Part shown: piece after piece, positions 35,144 to 47,887 of the stretch
How positions within the stretch are numbered: the first letter of the stretch is position 1
Layout of the letters: every line of letters starts with the position of its first letter
Assembly (NCBI RefSeq): GCF_019703305.1
Contig: NZ_AP024814.1
Location: 806,001-870,000, forward strand
DNA length: 64,000 nt
Direction: 5' to 3'
DNA from: Helicobacter sp. NHP19-003
Lineage (GTDB): Bacteria > Campylobacterota > Campylobacteria > Campylobacterales > Helicobacteraceae
Program-made: the position numbers and the translations under genes
Notes under the pieces: generated by a model
Seen by the model: only the letters and a program-made list of their open reading frames with translations
Told to the model about the DNA's origin: nothing
Databases searched by the model: none

Positions 35144-36655
35144 TTGTTAAAACTAAAAGCCGAAGAAATCAGCGCAATCATTAAAGAGCGCATTGAAAAC
35201 TTCACTCCCGACATCAACATCACCCAAGTGGGGCGGGTCATCGCCTACGCCGATGGTGTGGCAAAAGTCTATGGGCTCAAAGATGTGATGTCTTACGAAG
35301 TTGTGGAATTTGACACGGGCGATCGAGGGCTCGCGTCCAACCTTGAGGAGGGCTGCATTGGGGTGATTGTGCTGGGCGGGGGCAAGCACATCAAAGAAGG
35401 CACCTCGGTTAAACGCACCAAACAACTCATGAAAGTCCCTGTGGGCGATGCGGTCGTGGGGCGGGTCATCAACACTTTGGGCGAACCCATTGACGGGCGG
35501 GGGGCGATTGAAGCCGACACCTTTAGATTCGTGGAGCAAAAAGCCCCGGGCATTATGGATAGAAAATCCGTGCATGAGCCCTTGCAAACGGGCATCAAAG
35601 CCATCGATGCTCTCGTGCCCATCGGACGGGGGCAAAGGGAGCTCATCATCGGGGACAAACAAACCGGCAAAACGACCGTGGCGATCGACACAATCATCAA
35701 CCAAAAAGACCAGAATGTGATCTGCATCTATGTGGCGATCGGACAAAAAGAATCCACCGTCGCCCAAGTGGTGCGTAAATTAGAGGAATACGGCGCGATG
35801 GAGTACAGCGTGGTGGTCAATGCCCCCGCCTCCGACTCGCCGGCTATGCAATACCTCGCCCCTTATGCCGGGGTTACCATTGGGGAATATTTTAGAGATC
35901 AAGGCCGGCACGCTTTGATCATTTATGATGACTTGAGCAAGCACGCTGTGGCTTACCGCGAAATCTCCTTGATTTTGCGTCGCCCCCCCGGGCGTGAAGC
36001 CTTCCCCGGCGATGTCTTTTACATCCACTCCAGACTCTTAGAGCGCGCCGCCAAAATGAGCGATGACAAAGGAGCGGGATCGCTCACCGCATTGCCCATC
36101 ATTGAAACCCAAGCTGGCGATGTGTCCGCCTACATCCCCACCAATGTGATCTCCATCACAGACGGGCAGATTTTCTTAGAAACCGACCTTTTCTACTCCG
36201 GTATCCGCCCCGCGATCAATGTCGGCTTGTCGGTGTCGCGTGTGGGTGGGGCGGCACAAATTAAAGGCACGAAGCAAGTCGCCGGCACTTTGCGCCTAGA
36301 CTTGGCACAATATAGAGAGTTGCAAGCCTTCTCGCAATTTGCCAGCGACTTAGATGAGGCCAGCCGCAAACAGCTAGAAAGAGGGCAGCGCATGGTGGAA
36401 GTGTTGAAACAACCCCCTTATTCACCTTTACCCATTGAAAAACAAATTGTGATGATCTACACAGGCGTTAAGGGCTTTTTAGACGATGTCCCCGCCAAAA
36501 AGGTTGTGGACTTTGAATCCAGCCTTTATCCCTTCTTGGAGTCCAAATACCCCAATATCCTAGAGGACATCCGCATGAAAAAAGCCCTTGACAAGGATTT
36601 AGAAGCCATGTTGAAAACGGCCATTGAAGAATTTAAGCTGGGCTTTTCTCTCTAG
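35144..36655 (+). CDS. atpA: ATP synthase F1 subunit alpha
   Basis: The 503-residue nucleotide-binding subunit has the P-loop GDKQTGKT (170-177) and the catalytic-interface arginine region ([19 protein letters not shown]). The start is TTG at 35144 with AAGGAG six bases upstream. A C7 run at 35983-35989 lies within the frame without disturbing it, useful when judging other homopolymer frameshifts here. Confidence 0.97.
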   Translation: MLKLKAEEISAIIKERIENFTPDINITQVGRVIAYADGVAKVYGLKDVMSYEVVEFDTGDRGLASNLEEGCIGVIVLGGGKHIKEGTSVKRTKQLMKVPVGDAVVGRVINTLGEPIDGRGAIEADTFRFVEQKAPGIMDRKSVHEPLQTGIKAIDALVPIGRGQRELIIGDKQTGKTTVAIDTIINQKDQNVICIYVAIGQKESTVAQVVRKLEEYGAMEYSVVVNAPASDSPAMQYLAPYAGVTIGEYFRDQGRHALIIYDDLSKHAVAYREISLILRRPPGREAFPGDVFYIHSRLLERAAKMSDDKGAGSLTALPIIETQAGDVSAYIPTNVISITDGQIFLETDLFYSGIRPAINVGLSVSRVGGAAQIKGTKQVAGTLRLDLAQYRELQAFSQFASDLDEASRKQLERGQRMVEVLKQPPYSPLPIEKQIVMIYTGVKGFLDDVPAKKVVDFESSLYPFLESKYPNILEDIRMKKALDKDLEAMLKTAIEEFKLGFSL

Positions 36656-36664
36656 GGGGGTGCT

Positions 36665-37567
36665 ATGGGCGGCAATTTAAAGGACATTAGAAAGAAAATC
36701 GCCAGCGTCAAGAACACGCAAAAAACCACCAGGGCCATGAAGCTCGTCTCCACTTCTAAGCTCAAAAAGACCGAAGAAGTGGCGCGCCGCTCCAAAGTCT
36801 TTGCCAATAAATTAAACGAAGTCTTTGCCGACATTTGCGCCAAGATCAAAACGCGGGGGCTTAAGAGCATTGAGAGTCAATATTTCCTAAAGCTCGAACA
36901 GTCCGAAGTGAAAAAGATCGACATCATTTTTGTTACGGCGGACAAGGGGCTTTGTGGGGGCTTTAACGCCGCCACAATCAAGGAAGTGGTGCGCTTGATC
37001 AGCCACTACACAACCCAAAATGTCAAGGTGCGCCTAAGGGGGATTGGCAAAAAGGGGATCGCCTACTTCACCTACAACGGGATCGATCTTTTAGACAGAG
37101 CCACGGATTTGAGCTCATCGCCCGATGCCGACAGAGCGGCGGCCTTTGTTGACAACGCCGTACAAGACTACTTAAATGGGCTGACTGACAGTGTCATCAT
37201 CGTGCACAATGGCTTTAAAAACATGATCTCTCAAGAAATGAAGGTGCAAACGATCTTGCCATTAGATTTTAGCACCCAAATTGAAGAGGCCAAGAGCGAA
37301 AGCGAGGGGATCGTGATTGAGCCAGACAATGATGAGGGCGTGATTTTAGACTCGCTTGCGCGCAAATTCATCCACTTCAACATGTATTACGCCTTGCTAG
37401 ACTCTCTAGCCGCTGAGCACAGCGCACGCATGCAAGCGATGGACACGGCGACAAACAACGCCGCGGATTTGGTCCGCACGCTCACCATTTCTTATAACAA
37501 AGCCCGCCAAGAGGCGATCACCACAGAGCTTGTGGAGATCAACGCCGGTGTGGAAGCGATCAAATAA
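36665..37567 (+). CDS. atpG: ATP synthase F1 subunit gamma
   Basis: The 300-residue central shaft protein shows the N-terminal helix [20 protein letters not shown], the central [12 protein letters not shown] and the C-terminal helix [19 protein letters not shown], all conserved. Nine bases after atpA. Confidence 0.96.
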   Translation: MGGNLKDIRKKIASVKNTQKTTRAMKLVSTSKLKKTEEVARRSKVFANKLNEVFADICAKIKTRGLKSIESQYFLKLEQSEVKKIDIIFVTADKGLCGGFNAATIKEVVRLISHYTTQNVKVRLRGIGKKGIAYFTYNGIDLLDRATDLSSSPDADRAAAFVDNAVQDYLNGLTDSVIIVHNGFKNMISQEMKVQTILPLDFSTQIEEAKSESEGIVIEPDNDEGVILDSLARKFIHFNMYYALLDSLAAEHSARMQAMDTATNNAADLVRTLTISYNKARQEAITTELVEINAGVEAIK

Positions 37568-38998
<1,431 letters not shown>

Positions 38999-39007
38999 GG
39001 ATTGCAG

Positions 39008-39370
39008 ATGGAATTAGCGGTGAGTATTGTTGTCCCGCAAGGTTTGATCTTTTCTGGACAAGTGGATCGGGTAACACTGCCCGGAGCTCAGGGTGAGTTT
39101 GGGGTTTTAAAGGGGCACAGCAACCTAGTGTCCTTACTCAAAAGTGGGGTGATTGAGATCATTAGAGAGGGGCAAGTGAGCTTGATCGCCATCAGTTGGG
39201 GCTATGTAGAAGTGCGTAGCGACAGCGTGGATATCCTCGCCGATGGCGCAGTGTTCATCAAGGGCGATGATGCCGTGTATGAGGCAAAGAAACTCTTAGA
39301 AGATGCTAGTTCAGATCGCCTTGCAATCTCTAGCGTGATCGCCCGCATTGAAGCGCACGGTTTGAGGTAG
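39008..39370 (+). CDS. atpC: ATP synthase F1 subunit epsilon
   Basis: The 120-residue protein has an N-terminal beta-sandwich (SIVVPQGLIFSGQVDRVTLP, GEFGVLKGHSNLVSLL) and a short C-terminal helical part. ATG at 39008 with AAGGA six bases upstream is preferred to the TTG two codons before it. tolQ starts two bases after the stop. Confidence 0.95.
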   Translation: MELAVSIVVPQGLIFSGQVDRVTLPGAQGEFGVLKGHSNLVSLLKSGVIEIIREGQVSLIAISWGYVEVRSDSVDILADGAVFIKGDDAVYEAKKLLEDASSDRLAISSVIARIEAHGLR

Positions 39371-39372
39371 CC

Positions 39373-39939
39373 GTGGCGGCGATCCAAAACTTCTTGGCGA
39401 CGAGCGGGTTTGTCCCCATTTTTGTGCTCGGTTGGCTTTCTTTCTACTTGATCCTAACCCTTTGGGTGTTTTTTTATAAATATGTCTCGATCAAAGGCAA
39501 TGTTTCTAAGGAGCAACTCTCTTTGGAGGCGCTCATGGCGGGAGCGCGCAAGGACTTGCGCTTAAAAAGCGCACTCTTTAGCAGTGCTCCTGAAAAGCCC
39601 ACGAAAGAGTGGTTGGCGGTGTGGAAAAACCAGCTTTTAAAGGAGAACACCACGGGGTTAGTGGTCCTTAGCATCATCGCCAGCACCGCCCCCTTTGTGG
39701 GGTTGTTTGGCACTGTTGTGGAGATTTTAGAAACCTTTAGCCGTTTGGGTGGACAAGTGTCCTTTGATGTGATCGCCCCCGTGATCTCTAAAGCCTTAGT
39801 CGCCACCGCAGCAGGGATTTTGACCGCCATCCCGGCTTACTCTTTCTTTTTGATTTTAAAGCGCAAAGTCTACGATCTCTCTGTGTATGCCCAAATGCAA
39901 ATCGATTTTTTAATGGCAAAAGAGCATGATGGATTTTGA
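39373..39939 (+). CDS. tolQ: TolQ/ExbB-type proton channel protein
   Basis: The 188-residue protein has three spans: near 14-33, then TGLVVLSIIASTAPFVGLFG and ISKALVATAAGILTAIPAYS, the MotA/TolQ/ExbB pattern with the conserved Thr/Ser and Pro residues. With TolR it uses the proton gradient to energise TolA. The name TolQ is favoured over ExbB because tolB, pal and cpoB follow. GTG start; next gene overlaps by 14 bases. Confidence 0.88.
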   Translation: MAAIQNFLATSGFVPIFVLGWLSFYLILTLWVFFYKYVSIKGNVSKEQLSLEALMAGARKDLRLKSALFSSAPEKPTKEWLAVWKNQLLKENTTGLVVLSIIASTAPFVGLFGTVVEILETFSRLGGQVSFDVIAPVISKALVATAAGILTAIPAYSFFLILKRKVYDLSVYAQMQIDFLMAKEHDGF

Positions 39940-40327
39940 AGTTTGGGATAATGACAAACCCGAACTCAACATCACCCCTTTGGTGGATATCATGTTGGTA
40001 CTTTTAGCAATCTTGATGGTCACCACGCCCACGATCACCTATAAAGAAAACATCCAGCTTCCACACGGCTCTAAAAACGCCCGTGCGTCCAAAACCCAAT
40101 TTTTAGAGGTGCGTATGGACTTAGCGGGCAAGATTTATGTCAATGAGCGCACCTACTCACTCGCCAATTTTGCCGACTCGTTCCAACTGTGGGCAAAACA
40201 GCTGGACAAGAGCATGGCCGTGCATGTACGGGCGGACAAACGCCTCACTTACGACAAAATCATTTATCTTCTCAAGAGCCTTAGAGAAGCGGGGTTTTAC
40301 AAGGTTTCTCTAGTTACAAGTGCCTGA
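39926..40327 (+). CDS. tolR: TolR/ExbD-type protein
   Basis: The 133-residue protein has a single span with the proton-carrying Asp in LNITPLVDIMLVLLAILMV and a periplasmic domain (VHVRADKRLTYDKIIYLLKS). Partner of TolQ. The stop TGA overlaps the ATG of the tolA-like gene. Confidence 0.9.
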   Translation: MMDFEVWDNDKPELNITPLVDIMLVLLAILMVTTPTITYKENIQLPHGSKNARASKTQFLEVRMDLAGKIYVNERTYSLANFADSFQLWAKQLDKSMAVHVRADKRLTYDKIIYLLKSLREAGFYKVSLVTSA

Positions 40328-41008
40328 TGCGTGCGGGTCTATTTGTGGGCTGTGGCTTGTTAGCCCTGTTGTGTTATGCCTTGCTTTTGGGCTTGTTGCT
40401 CTTTAAACCCGCTGAAAGCATCCCCCCTTGGCCATCCCCCCATAGAGGTGGATTTGATCGACAATCCGCCCCCTCCTAGCCCCACCCCACAAGAGATCGG
40501 TCTGGGGGTGAGGGACATGTTTAGCGCCATCCCAGACAAACAAGCCCCTGAAAATGACCCCCAAGAAGCCAAGGCCGTGCAAAAAGCCCAAGACTTGCTA
40601 AGAAACATCCAATTTGACAAGCTAGACACAAGCACCTTTAAGGACCTGCAAGAGAGTTTGGCGCAATTAGAGGACATCAAAGACTTGCAGGCCAAAAAAA
40701 TGGAGGTGCAAGTCCCCAAAGAGGAAGAGAGCGCCCTCAAAGAGGACCAGGCATGGTTTGCCGCCATTTATCAAATTTTGTACTCCCAGTGGAAGTCAAG
40801 CTTTGATCAAAAAACTTCTGTGGGGGCGCTCATCACCATTTATCCCAGCGGACAGATGCGCTTTAGTCTTGTGGATTTTTCGCCCTTTAGGGAGTATAAC
40901 CAGCAAATAGAAAAATTATTGACCCATTTGCAAGGGCAGAACTTTCCCCCCTACCCGCAAGGGCGGGCGATCACTTTAAAAGTCAACTTCAAAACAAAGG
41001 ACAAATGA
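40327..41008 (+). pseudogene. tolA: TolA/TonB-like energy transducer, frameshifted
   Basis: From the ATG at 40327 the frame encodes a membrane anchor (GLFVGCGLLALLCYALLLGL, about residues 4-23) and FKPAESIPP, then goes out of phase. The rest (IEVDLIDNPPPPSPTPQEIG, helical middle, and a TonB/TolA-like C-terminus SVGALITIYPSGQMRFSLVD) is in the next frame up to 41008. Two C6 runs at the junction (40422-40427 and 40436-40441) explain it: one C fewer in either restores a single protein of about 226 residues. It is the missing TolA piece between TolR and TolB. Whether this is mutation or sequencing error is open. Confidence 0.78.
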
Positions 41009-42228
41009 TGCGGATCATGTGGCTTTTTATAGCCTTGAGTTTAGGGTTTTTGAGTGCAGCGGATGCGACCCTAGACATTGTCAAAACCATTGAAAAATTG
41101 CCTAAAGTCCTTGTAAGCACAATAGGCAACGACCCCTACTTAAAAAAGATTGCAAATTTGCTTGTGGCGGATTTGAAGGTGAGCGGACATTTCAACGCTT
41201 TGGGGGCTAATGTGGCGGCCAATGAGGCACAGGGGGCGCAGTTGGTGGTGCAGCTGCAGGCCAGCCAACCCAATGTCATTAATGCCAAACTCTACAACGC
41301 CACCACTAAGGAAGTCCAAAGCAATAAGGATTACCAATTCAACACCAAAGAGCTTTATCCCTTCATCGCCCATAAAATCGCCATAGATGCCAATGGCATT
41401 GCCAACGCTGCCCCCATCGATTGGATGGCGCGCATGGTGGTGTTCTCTAAATTCTTGCGCCCCGGGGTTACAAGCATTGTGGTTGCCGATTACACGCTCA
41501 CTTACCAGCAAGAAATCATTAAAAATAACCTTTTAAATGTGTTCCCCAAATGGGCGAATGCCGATCAGAGCGCAATTTACTACACCCAGTATTTGCGCCA
41601 GCCCACGATCATTAAATACAATGTCCGCACAGGCGAGAGTGAAGTGATCACCCAAAGTCAGGGCATGGCAGCCGTGTCTAGCGTGAGTGCCAATGGGCGT
41701 AAGTTGTTGCTCTCCCTTGCACCCAAAGGGCAGACAGACATCTACCTTTACGACACAAAGGATAAAGAATTGCAACGACTCACTTCTTACAGCGGGATCG
41801 ATGTGATGGGTAATTTTGTGGAGAATGAAAAGGCGATGGTGTTTGTGTCGGACCGCTCGGGTTATCCTAATGTCTACCTAAAAAAACTGAGCCTAAACGC
41901 CCCTGTAGAGCAAGTGGTCTTTTATTCCAAAAACAACGACTCGGTCGCGTCTTTTGGGGATTATGTGGTGTATGTGAGCCGAGAAGAGGGGGATGCCAAC
42001 GGCCAAAGCCCCTTTAACTTGCATTTAATCAGCCTAAAGGGCGATTATGTACGCCGCTTGACGGCTAGCGGGGTGAATCAAATGCCTAGATTTTCTAAGG
42101 ATGGCAAAGTGGTGATGTTCTTAAAGAAGGCAGCGGCGCAAAACGCGTTGGGCGTGATTTTGCTTGAAACCAACCAAAGTTACTTGTTTCCCCTAGAAAA
42201 TCTCAATGTCCAGTCCTTTGACTGGTAG
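41005..42228 (+). CDS. tolB: Tol-Pal system protein TolB
   Basis: The 407-residue periplasmic protein has a signal peptide (IMWLFIALSLGFLSAADA), an N-terminal domain (LLVADLKVSGHFNALGAN) and a beta-propeller with TolB repeats (VSSVSANGRKLLLSLAPKGQ; QMPRFSKDGKVVMFLKK). It couples Pal and TolA at the division site. Starts on the tolA stop (ATGATG). Confidence 0.93.
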   Translation: MMRIMWLFIALSLGFLSAADATLDIVKTIEKLPKVLVSTIGNDPYLKKIANLLVADLKVSGHFNALGANVAANEAQGAQLVVQLQASQPNVINAKLYNATTKEVQSNKDYQFNTKELYPFIAHKIAIDANGIANAAPIDWMARMVVFSKFLRPGVTSIVVADYTLTYQQEIIKNNLLNVFPKWANADQSAIYYTQYLRQPTIIKYNVRTGESEVITQSQGMAAVSSVSANGRKLLLSLAPKGQTDIYLYDTKDKELQRLTSYSGIDVMGNFVENEKAMVFVSDRSGYPNVYLKKLSLNAPVEQVVFYSKNNDSVASFGDYVVYVSREEGDANGQSPFNLHLISLKGDYVRRLTASGVNQMPRFSKDGKVVMFLKKAAAQNALGVILLETNQSYLFPLENLNVQSFDW

Positions 42229-42259
42229 TCGCTTTAAGTCTTGTTAAAAGAGTGGGGTG

Positions 42260-42265
42260 TATAAT
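42260..42265 (+). promoter_or_regulatory. -10 element for pal
   Basis: TATAAT in GGGTGTATAATTGAGC sits about 39 bases before the pal ATG, in the only sizeable gap of the tol cluster. pal, cpoB may therefore be made independently of the upstream genes. Confidence 0.6.
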
Positions 42266-42303
42266 TGAGCTTTGTTTTGTTGATTAAAAACTGAAGGAGT
42301 GTT

Positions 42304-42853
42304 ATGAAGAAGTGGTTTTTAGCCGGTGCGGTTGTGGCGGCGTGTGTGTTGATGACAGGATGTGTGGGCGATCACGAGGCTGAGGCGACACCCCAAACCC
42401 CACCAAAGGCCCAAGAAGCTGCCCCCGCCCCCGCCCCCCAACCTAAGCCAGAGGAACACACCGCTAAAAGAAGAGGTGCAAACCAAACCCGTAGAAAAAC
42501 CCAAACCCCATGTAGAGAGCGGTACGATTGTCGGGCAAGTGTACTTTGACTTTGACAAGTACAATGTGCGCGAGGACATGCAAAGCGCGATCGATGAAGC
42601 CGTGAAAAAAGTCCAAGAATATGGCATGAAAGTGCTCTTAGAGGGCAATACCGATGAATTTGGCACAGGCGAATACAACTTTGCGCTGGGCAACAAAAGA
42701 GGCCTTAGTGTGAAAGATGTTTTAACTGTTAAGGGCATTAGTGCGGACAACATTAAAGTGGTGAGCTTTGGGGAAACCAAACCCATTTGCCAAGAAAAAA
42801 CTAAAGAGTGCTACCACAAAAACCGCCGTGTTGACATCAAAGTTGTGGACTAA
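42304..42853 (+). pseudogene. pal: Peptidoglycan-associated lipoprotein Pal, frameshifted
   Basis: The first frame encodes a lipoprotein signal (KKWFLAGAVVAACVLMTGC) and a Pro/Ala-rich linker, ending at 42549. The second frame encodes the OmpA-like peptidoglycan-binding domain: VGQVYFDFDKYNVREDM, LLEGNTDEFGTGEYNFALGN, VSFGETKPICQEKTKECYHK and NRRVDIKVVD. They join if one base is removed, either from the C6 run at 42434-42439 or near the AACACACC at about 42475. Full product about 182 residues, like Omp18 of H. pylori. Being a central envelope gene, a true loss would be surprising. Confidence 0.82.
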
Positions 42854-43795
42854 GTGCGGTTTTTAGGCTTGTTGGTGGGGGGGATTTTATGCGCCGAGCC
42901 TTCCGCCTTTGAGCTGCAAAGCGGAGCGACCAAACAAGAGTTAAACACCCTAAAAAACAGCAATAAAAATCTGGGCGACATCTTGACCACACTCAAAGGA
43001 CAGACCGATGGTCTGTTGCAGGGGCAGGAGGGCCTAAGAAGCTTAGTGGAGGGGCAGGGAATCAGGCTTAAAAAAGCCATAGATGCCCTAAGTGTCCACA
43101 GCGACAAACTAAGAGCCTTAAAAAGTACCCAAGAAACCCAAGCCGATCTCATCAAACAACAAGCCGACCTCATCAACACCTTAAAAGCCCAAATCCAAAC
43201 CAACCAAGAAACCCTAGCCAACTTTGAAAAAAAGAATCAAGAAACCCAAAAACTCCTAGAGGACATGCGTGCTGACTTTGCCACGAAGTTACAAAAGTTG
43301 CAAAAATCCATAGACAGCCAAGCCAATGCGAACAACCAAAAACTTAAAGAGCTTGTTGCGTTGCAAAGCCAAATGTTGCGATCCAAGAAAGAGCAAGATT
43401 TTAACAAAGACCCCGCACAAAAAGAAGCCATAGATAAAGAGGCGCACGCTCTTTTTGAAACCAAACGCTATCAAGGGGCGCAAGAGCGGTTTGCGTGGCT
43501 AGCAAGCCTACCCTACAAGAGCGCTTACATGAATTACATGGCAGGCGAGTCGGCTTACTTTGCCAAGTCCTACCAGAGTGCCATTAATTTTTTTAAAAAG
43601 AGCGCCATGCTCGATGACAAGACAAGTTACATGCCCACCTTGCTCTACCACACCGCCCTAGCTTTCAAGCACATAAAAAACCACGCCAATTATAAAAAAT
43701 TCTTACAGACTCTTTCTAGGCTCTACCCTGAGAGCGAACAGGGTAAGAAAGCTAAAAATCTTTTGGAACAAAAGCCCAAAAAAACGCTAAAATAA
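42854..43795 (+). CDS. cpoB: Cell-division coordinator CpoB-like (coiled coil + TPR)
   Basis: The 313-residue protein has a short signal region (RFLGLLVGGILCAEPSAF), a long coiled-coil (about 25-175, heptad-like KLRALKSTQETQADLIKQQA) and C-terminal TPRs (EAHALFETKRYQGAQERFAW; AYFAKSYQSAINFFKKSAML). Position after pal and layout match YbgF/CpoB, which links Tol-Pal to peptidoglycan synthesis. GTG start directly after the pal stop. Confidence 0.82.
   Translation: MRFLGLLVGGILCAEPSAFELQSGATKQELNTLKNSNKNLGDILTTLKGQTDGLLQGQEGLRSLVEGQGIRLKKAIDALSVHSDKLRALKSTQETQADLIKQQADLINTLKAQIQTNQETLANFEKKNQETQKLLEDMRADFATKLQKLQKSIDSQANANNQKLKELVALQSQMLRSKKEQDFNKDPAQKEAIDKEAHALFETKRYQGAQERFAWLASLPYKSAYMNYMAGESAYFAKSYQSAINFFKKSAMLDDKTSYMPTLLYHTALAFKHIKNHANYKKFLQTLSRLYPESEQGKKAKNLLEQKPKKTLK
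43788..43793 (+). promoter_or_regulatory. -10 element for slyD
   Basis: TAAAAT at the very end of cpoB (CGCTAAAATAACC), about 30 bases before the slyD ATG, which has AAAGGA upstream. Confidence 0.45.
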
Positions 43796-43822
43796 CCCCC
43801 CAGCTAAAAAGAAAGGACACGC

Positions 43823-44317
43823 ATGCAAAACCAGGTTGCGATCATTGAATACGAAGTGAGAGATCACACTACACAGGAAGTGCTCGATTCAAACATTGGC
43901 AAGAAACCCCTAGAGTTTTTGGTGGGGGCAGGGCAGGTGATTGTGGGGCTTGAAAAGGCGGTGCAACAAGCAGAGGTGGGGCAAACCCTAAATATTGTCA
44001 TCCCTCCCCACGATGCCTACGGCGCATACCGCACCGATTACCTCCAAGAGGTGCCTAGGGATCAATTTGAGGGCATTGAACTTAAAAGAGGCATGACCTT
44101 GTTCGGACAGGGCGAAAACAACGAGAGCGTGCAAGTGAGCGTGAAGGACTTTAGCGATCGAATGGTGATGCTCGATTATAACCACCCCCTAGCGGGCAAG
44201 GAGCTCAGTTTTCAATTCACACTCTTAGGGCTAAGAGAAGCCACAGAGCAAGAAGTGTTGAAGAGCCAAGCCCCCGCCAAACAATGTTGCGGTGGCGGGT
44301 GCGGTTGCTCCCACTAA
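43823..44317 (+). CDS. slyD: FKBP-type peptidyl-prolyl isomerase SlyD
   Basis: The 164-residue protein has the FKBP part (LEFLVGAGQVIVGLEKAVQQ, IVIPPHDAYG), an IF chaperone insert (LQEVPRDQFEGIELKRGMTL), and a short Cys/His C-terminus (QCCGGGCGCSH) that can bind nickel or zinc. In Helicobacter SlyD helps hydrogenase and urease nickel handling. Full length; followed by a 330-base gene-free stretch. Confidence 0.94.
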   Translation: MQNQVAIIEYEVRDHTTQEVLDSNIGKKPLEFLVGAGQVIVGLEKAVQQAEVGQTLNIVIPPHDAYGAYRTDYLQEVPRDQFEGIELKRGMTLFGQGENNESVQVSVKDFSDRMVMLDYNHPLAGKELSFQFTLLGLREATEQEVLKSQAPAKQCCGGGCGCSH

Positions 44318-44646
44318 GGCATTGAACTAGGCAACTCCATGGCCTAGCCAAACCCTCCAGCCGCCTTTAAAACGCCTATCCCGCTGGGCGTGCTCCTTAT
44401 ATCCACACGAAAACCCCCTAGCCACAGCCCAACTCAAACCCTAGCCAAATCACAAGCCTCTAAAAACTTAGCCACACCCAGCCCAGCCAAACTAAAAAGA
44501 GTCTAAGCACACCAACACCCCCTCTACTAAAAACCCTAGCCACGCCAAAATCAAGTCAAAACCTCTAGCTGTACTAAACAAAACTAAAAATCGCACAATG
44601 CTTACATAGGGCGCACCACCAGAACCTCTTTAAAACTAGAAAAAAA
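44318..44646. repeat. Gene-free, strand-biased spacer with imperfect TGGCTAGGGTTT repeats
   Basis: Between convergent slyD and ligA lie 329 bases with no gene-like frame. The plus strand is poor in G. Read on the minus strand there are about six imperfect copies of TGGCTAGGGTTTT (for example TTTGGCTAGGGTTTGAG, GTGGCTAGGGTTTTTAG, GTGGCTAAGTTTTTAG, GTGGCTAGGGGGTTTTC), and CTAG occurs about eight times. No clear hairpin plus T-run terminator is seen. It may be a decayed repeat or unrecognised element. Confidence 0.5.
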
Positions 44647-46900
<2,254 letters not shown>

Positions 46901-46928
46901 TTAAAAGAGCTTAAGATAAGGGGCGTGA

Positions 46929-47879
46929 TTGATTAGCGACATTGACAGCACCATTTCCTTACACCTCAACAACGAGGCGCAATTTTTGTGCTTCACCTTG
47001 AGCAGCGATGAGAACAACGATGCCGAGTTGTATGGCATCAATATTTTTAAAATCCGCGAGATCATCCATTACGAAGGCGATGTGACTGAAACCGTGGGGG
47101 GCAATGACAGCATGATGCTGGGCTTTCTCACCATAAGAGGTGAGTCTGTGCCCCTGATCGATGTGAACCGATGGCTGTACTTCGACCATAATGACCCCAA
47201 TAGGGATTTGAGCCAAGTCTCTGTCAAGAGCGATCAAAATTTAGTCATTGTGTGCGAGTTTTCTAGCTGTGTCGTGGGACTTAAGATTTTCTCCATTAAA
47301 CGGATCGTGCATAAACATTGGGGGGAGATCAGCGTGGGGGGTAAACAGGGCCTTAGTGCAGCGGGTAAGGTCAACGCAATCACGAGATTCGAACAAGATC
47401 GGGTGATCCAAATCTTAGATGTGGAGAAAATGTTGGCAGACACTTTCCCCACCATGCAAGAGCTCGATCAGCTCAAAGAGCAGTTTGTAGAAGCCATTAA
47501 AAGCGATAAACTGATTTTCATCGCCGAAGATTCGCAGGTGGCGATGCATAATTTAGAGCGCATCATCGATGGATTAAAGCTCAAATACGAGGCCTTCCCC
47601 AATGGGGATGCATTGTTGAAACGCTTGTTTGCTGCAAACATGATCGATAAAGTCGGGGCCGTGATCACGGATTTGGAAATGCCCATGGTGTCTGGCTTTG
47701 AAGTGTTAAAGCGCATTAAAGCCGATGCAAGGACCAAGCATTTACCCGTGATCGTCAACTCGTCCATGAGCAGCGAGTCGAACAAGCAATTAGCAGACTC
47801 TTTGCACGCCGATGGGTTTGTGATTAAATCACACCCTAATGAAATCCAGGAATTACTCCAAGAATACTTAAAACACTAA
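46929..47879 (+). CDS. cheV: Chemotaxis coupling protein CheV (CheW + receiver)
   Basis: The 316-residue protein has an N-terminal CheW domain ([40 protein letters not shown]) and a C-terminal receiver with acidic pocket FIAEDSQ, phosphorylatable D248 in [16 protein letters not shown] and signalling VIVNSSMSS. It couples receptors to CheA. Start is TTG 46929 with AAGGGG upstream. Position after ligA and before aspS corresponds to HP0616 (one of three CheV in H. pylori). Confidence 0.93.
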   Translation: MISDIDSTISLHLNNEAQFLCFTLSSDENNDAELYGINIFKIREIIHYEGDVTETVGGNDSMMLGFLTIRGESVPLIDVNRWLYFDHNDPNRDLSQVSVKSDQNLVIVCEFSSCVVGLKIFSIKRIVHKHWGEISVGGKQGLSAAGKVNAITRFEQDRVIQILDVEKMLADTFPTMQELDQLKEQFVEAIKSDKLIFIAEDSQVAMHNLERIIDGLKLKYEAFPNGDALLKRLFAANMIDKVGAVITDLEMPMVSGFEVLKRIKADARTKHLPVIVNSSMSSESNKQLADSLHADGFVIKSHPNEIQELLQEYLKH

Positions 47880-47887
47880 GGGCAAAC

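Noticed and set aside
35153-35767. 204-codon minus-strand frame opposite atpA
   Set aside because: Antisense to a highly conserved atpA region; no recognisable domain or ribosome site.
42362-42853. Pal domain as an independent gene starting at 42362
   Set aside because: Its N-terminus (poly-Pro, out of frame with the lipobox) is not a secretion signal; it is better explained as the second half of pal.
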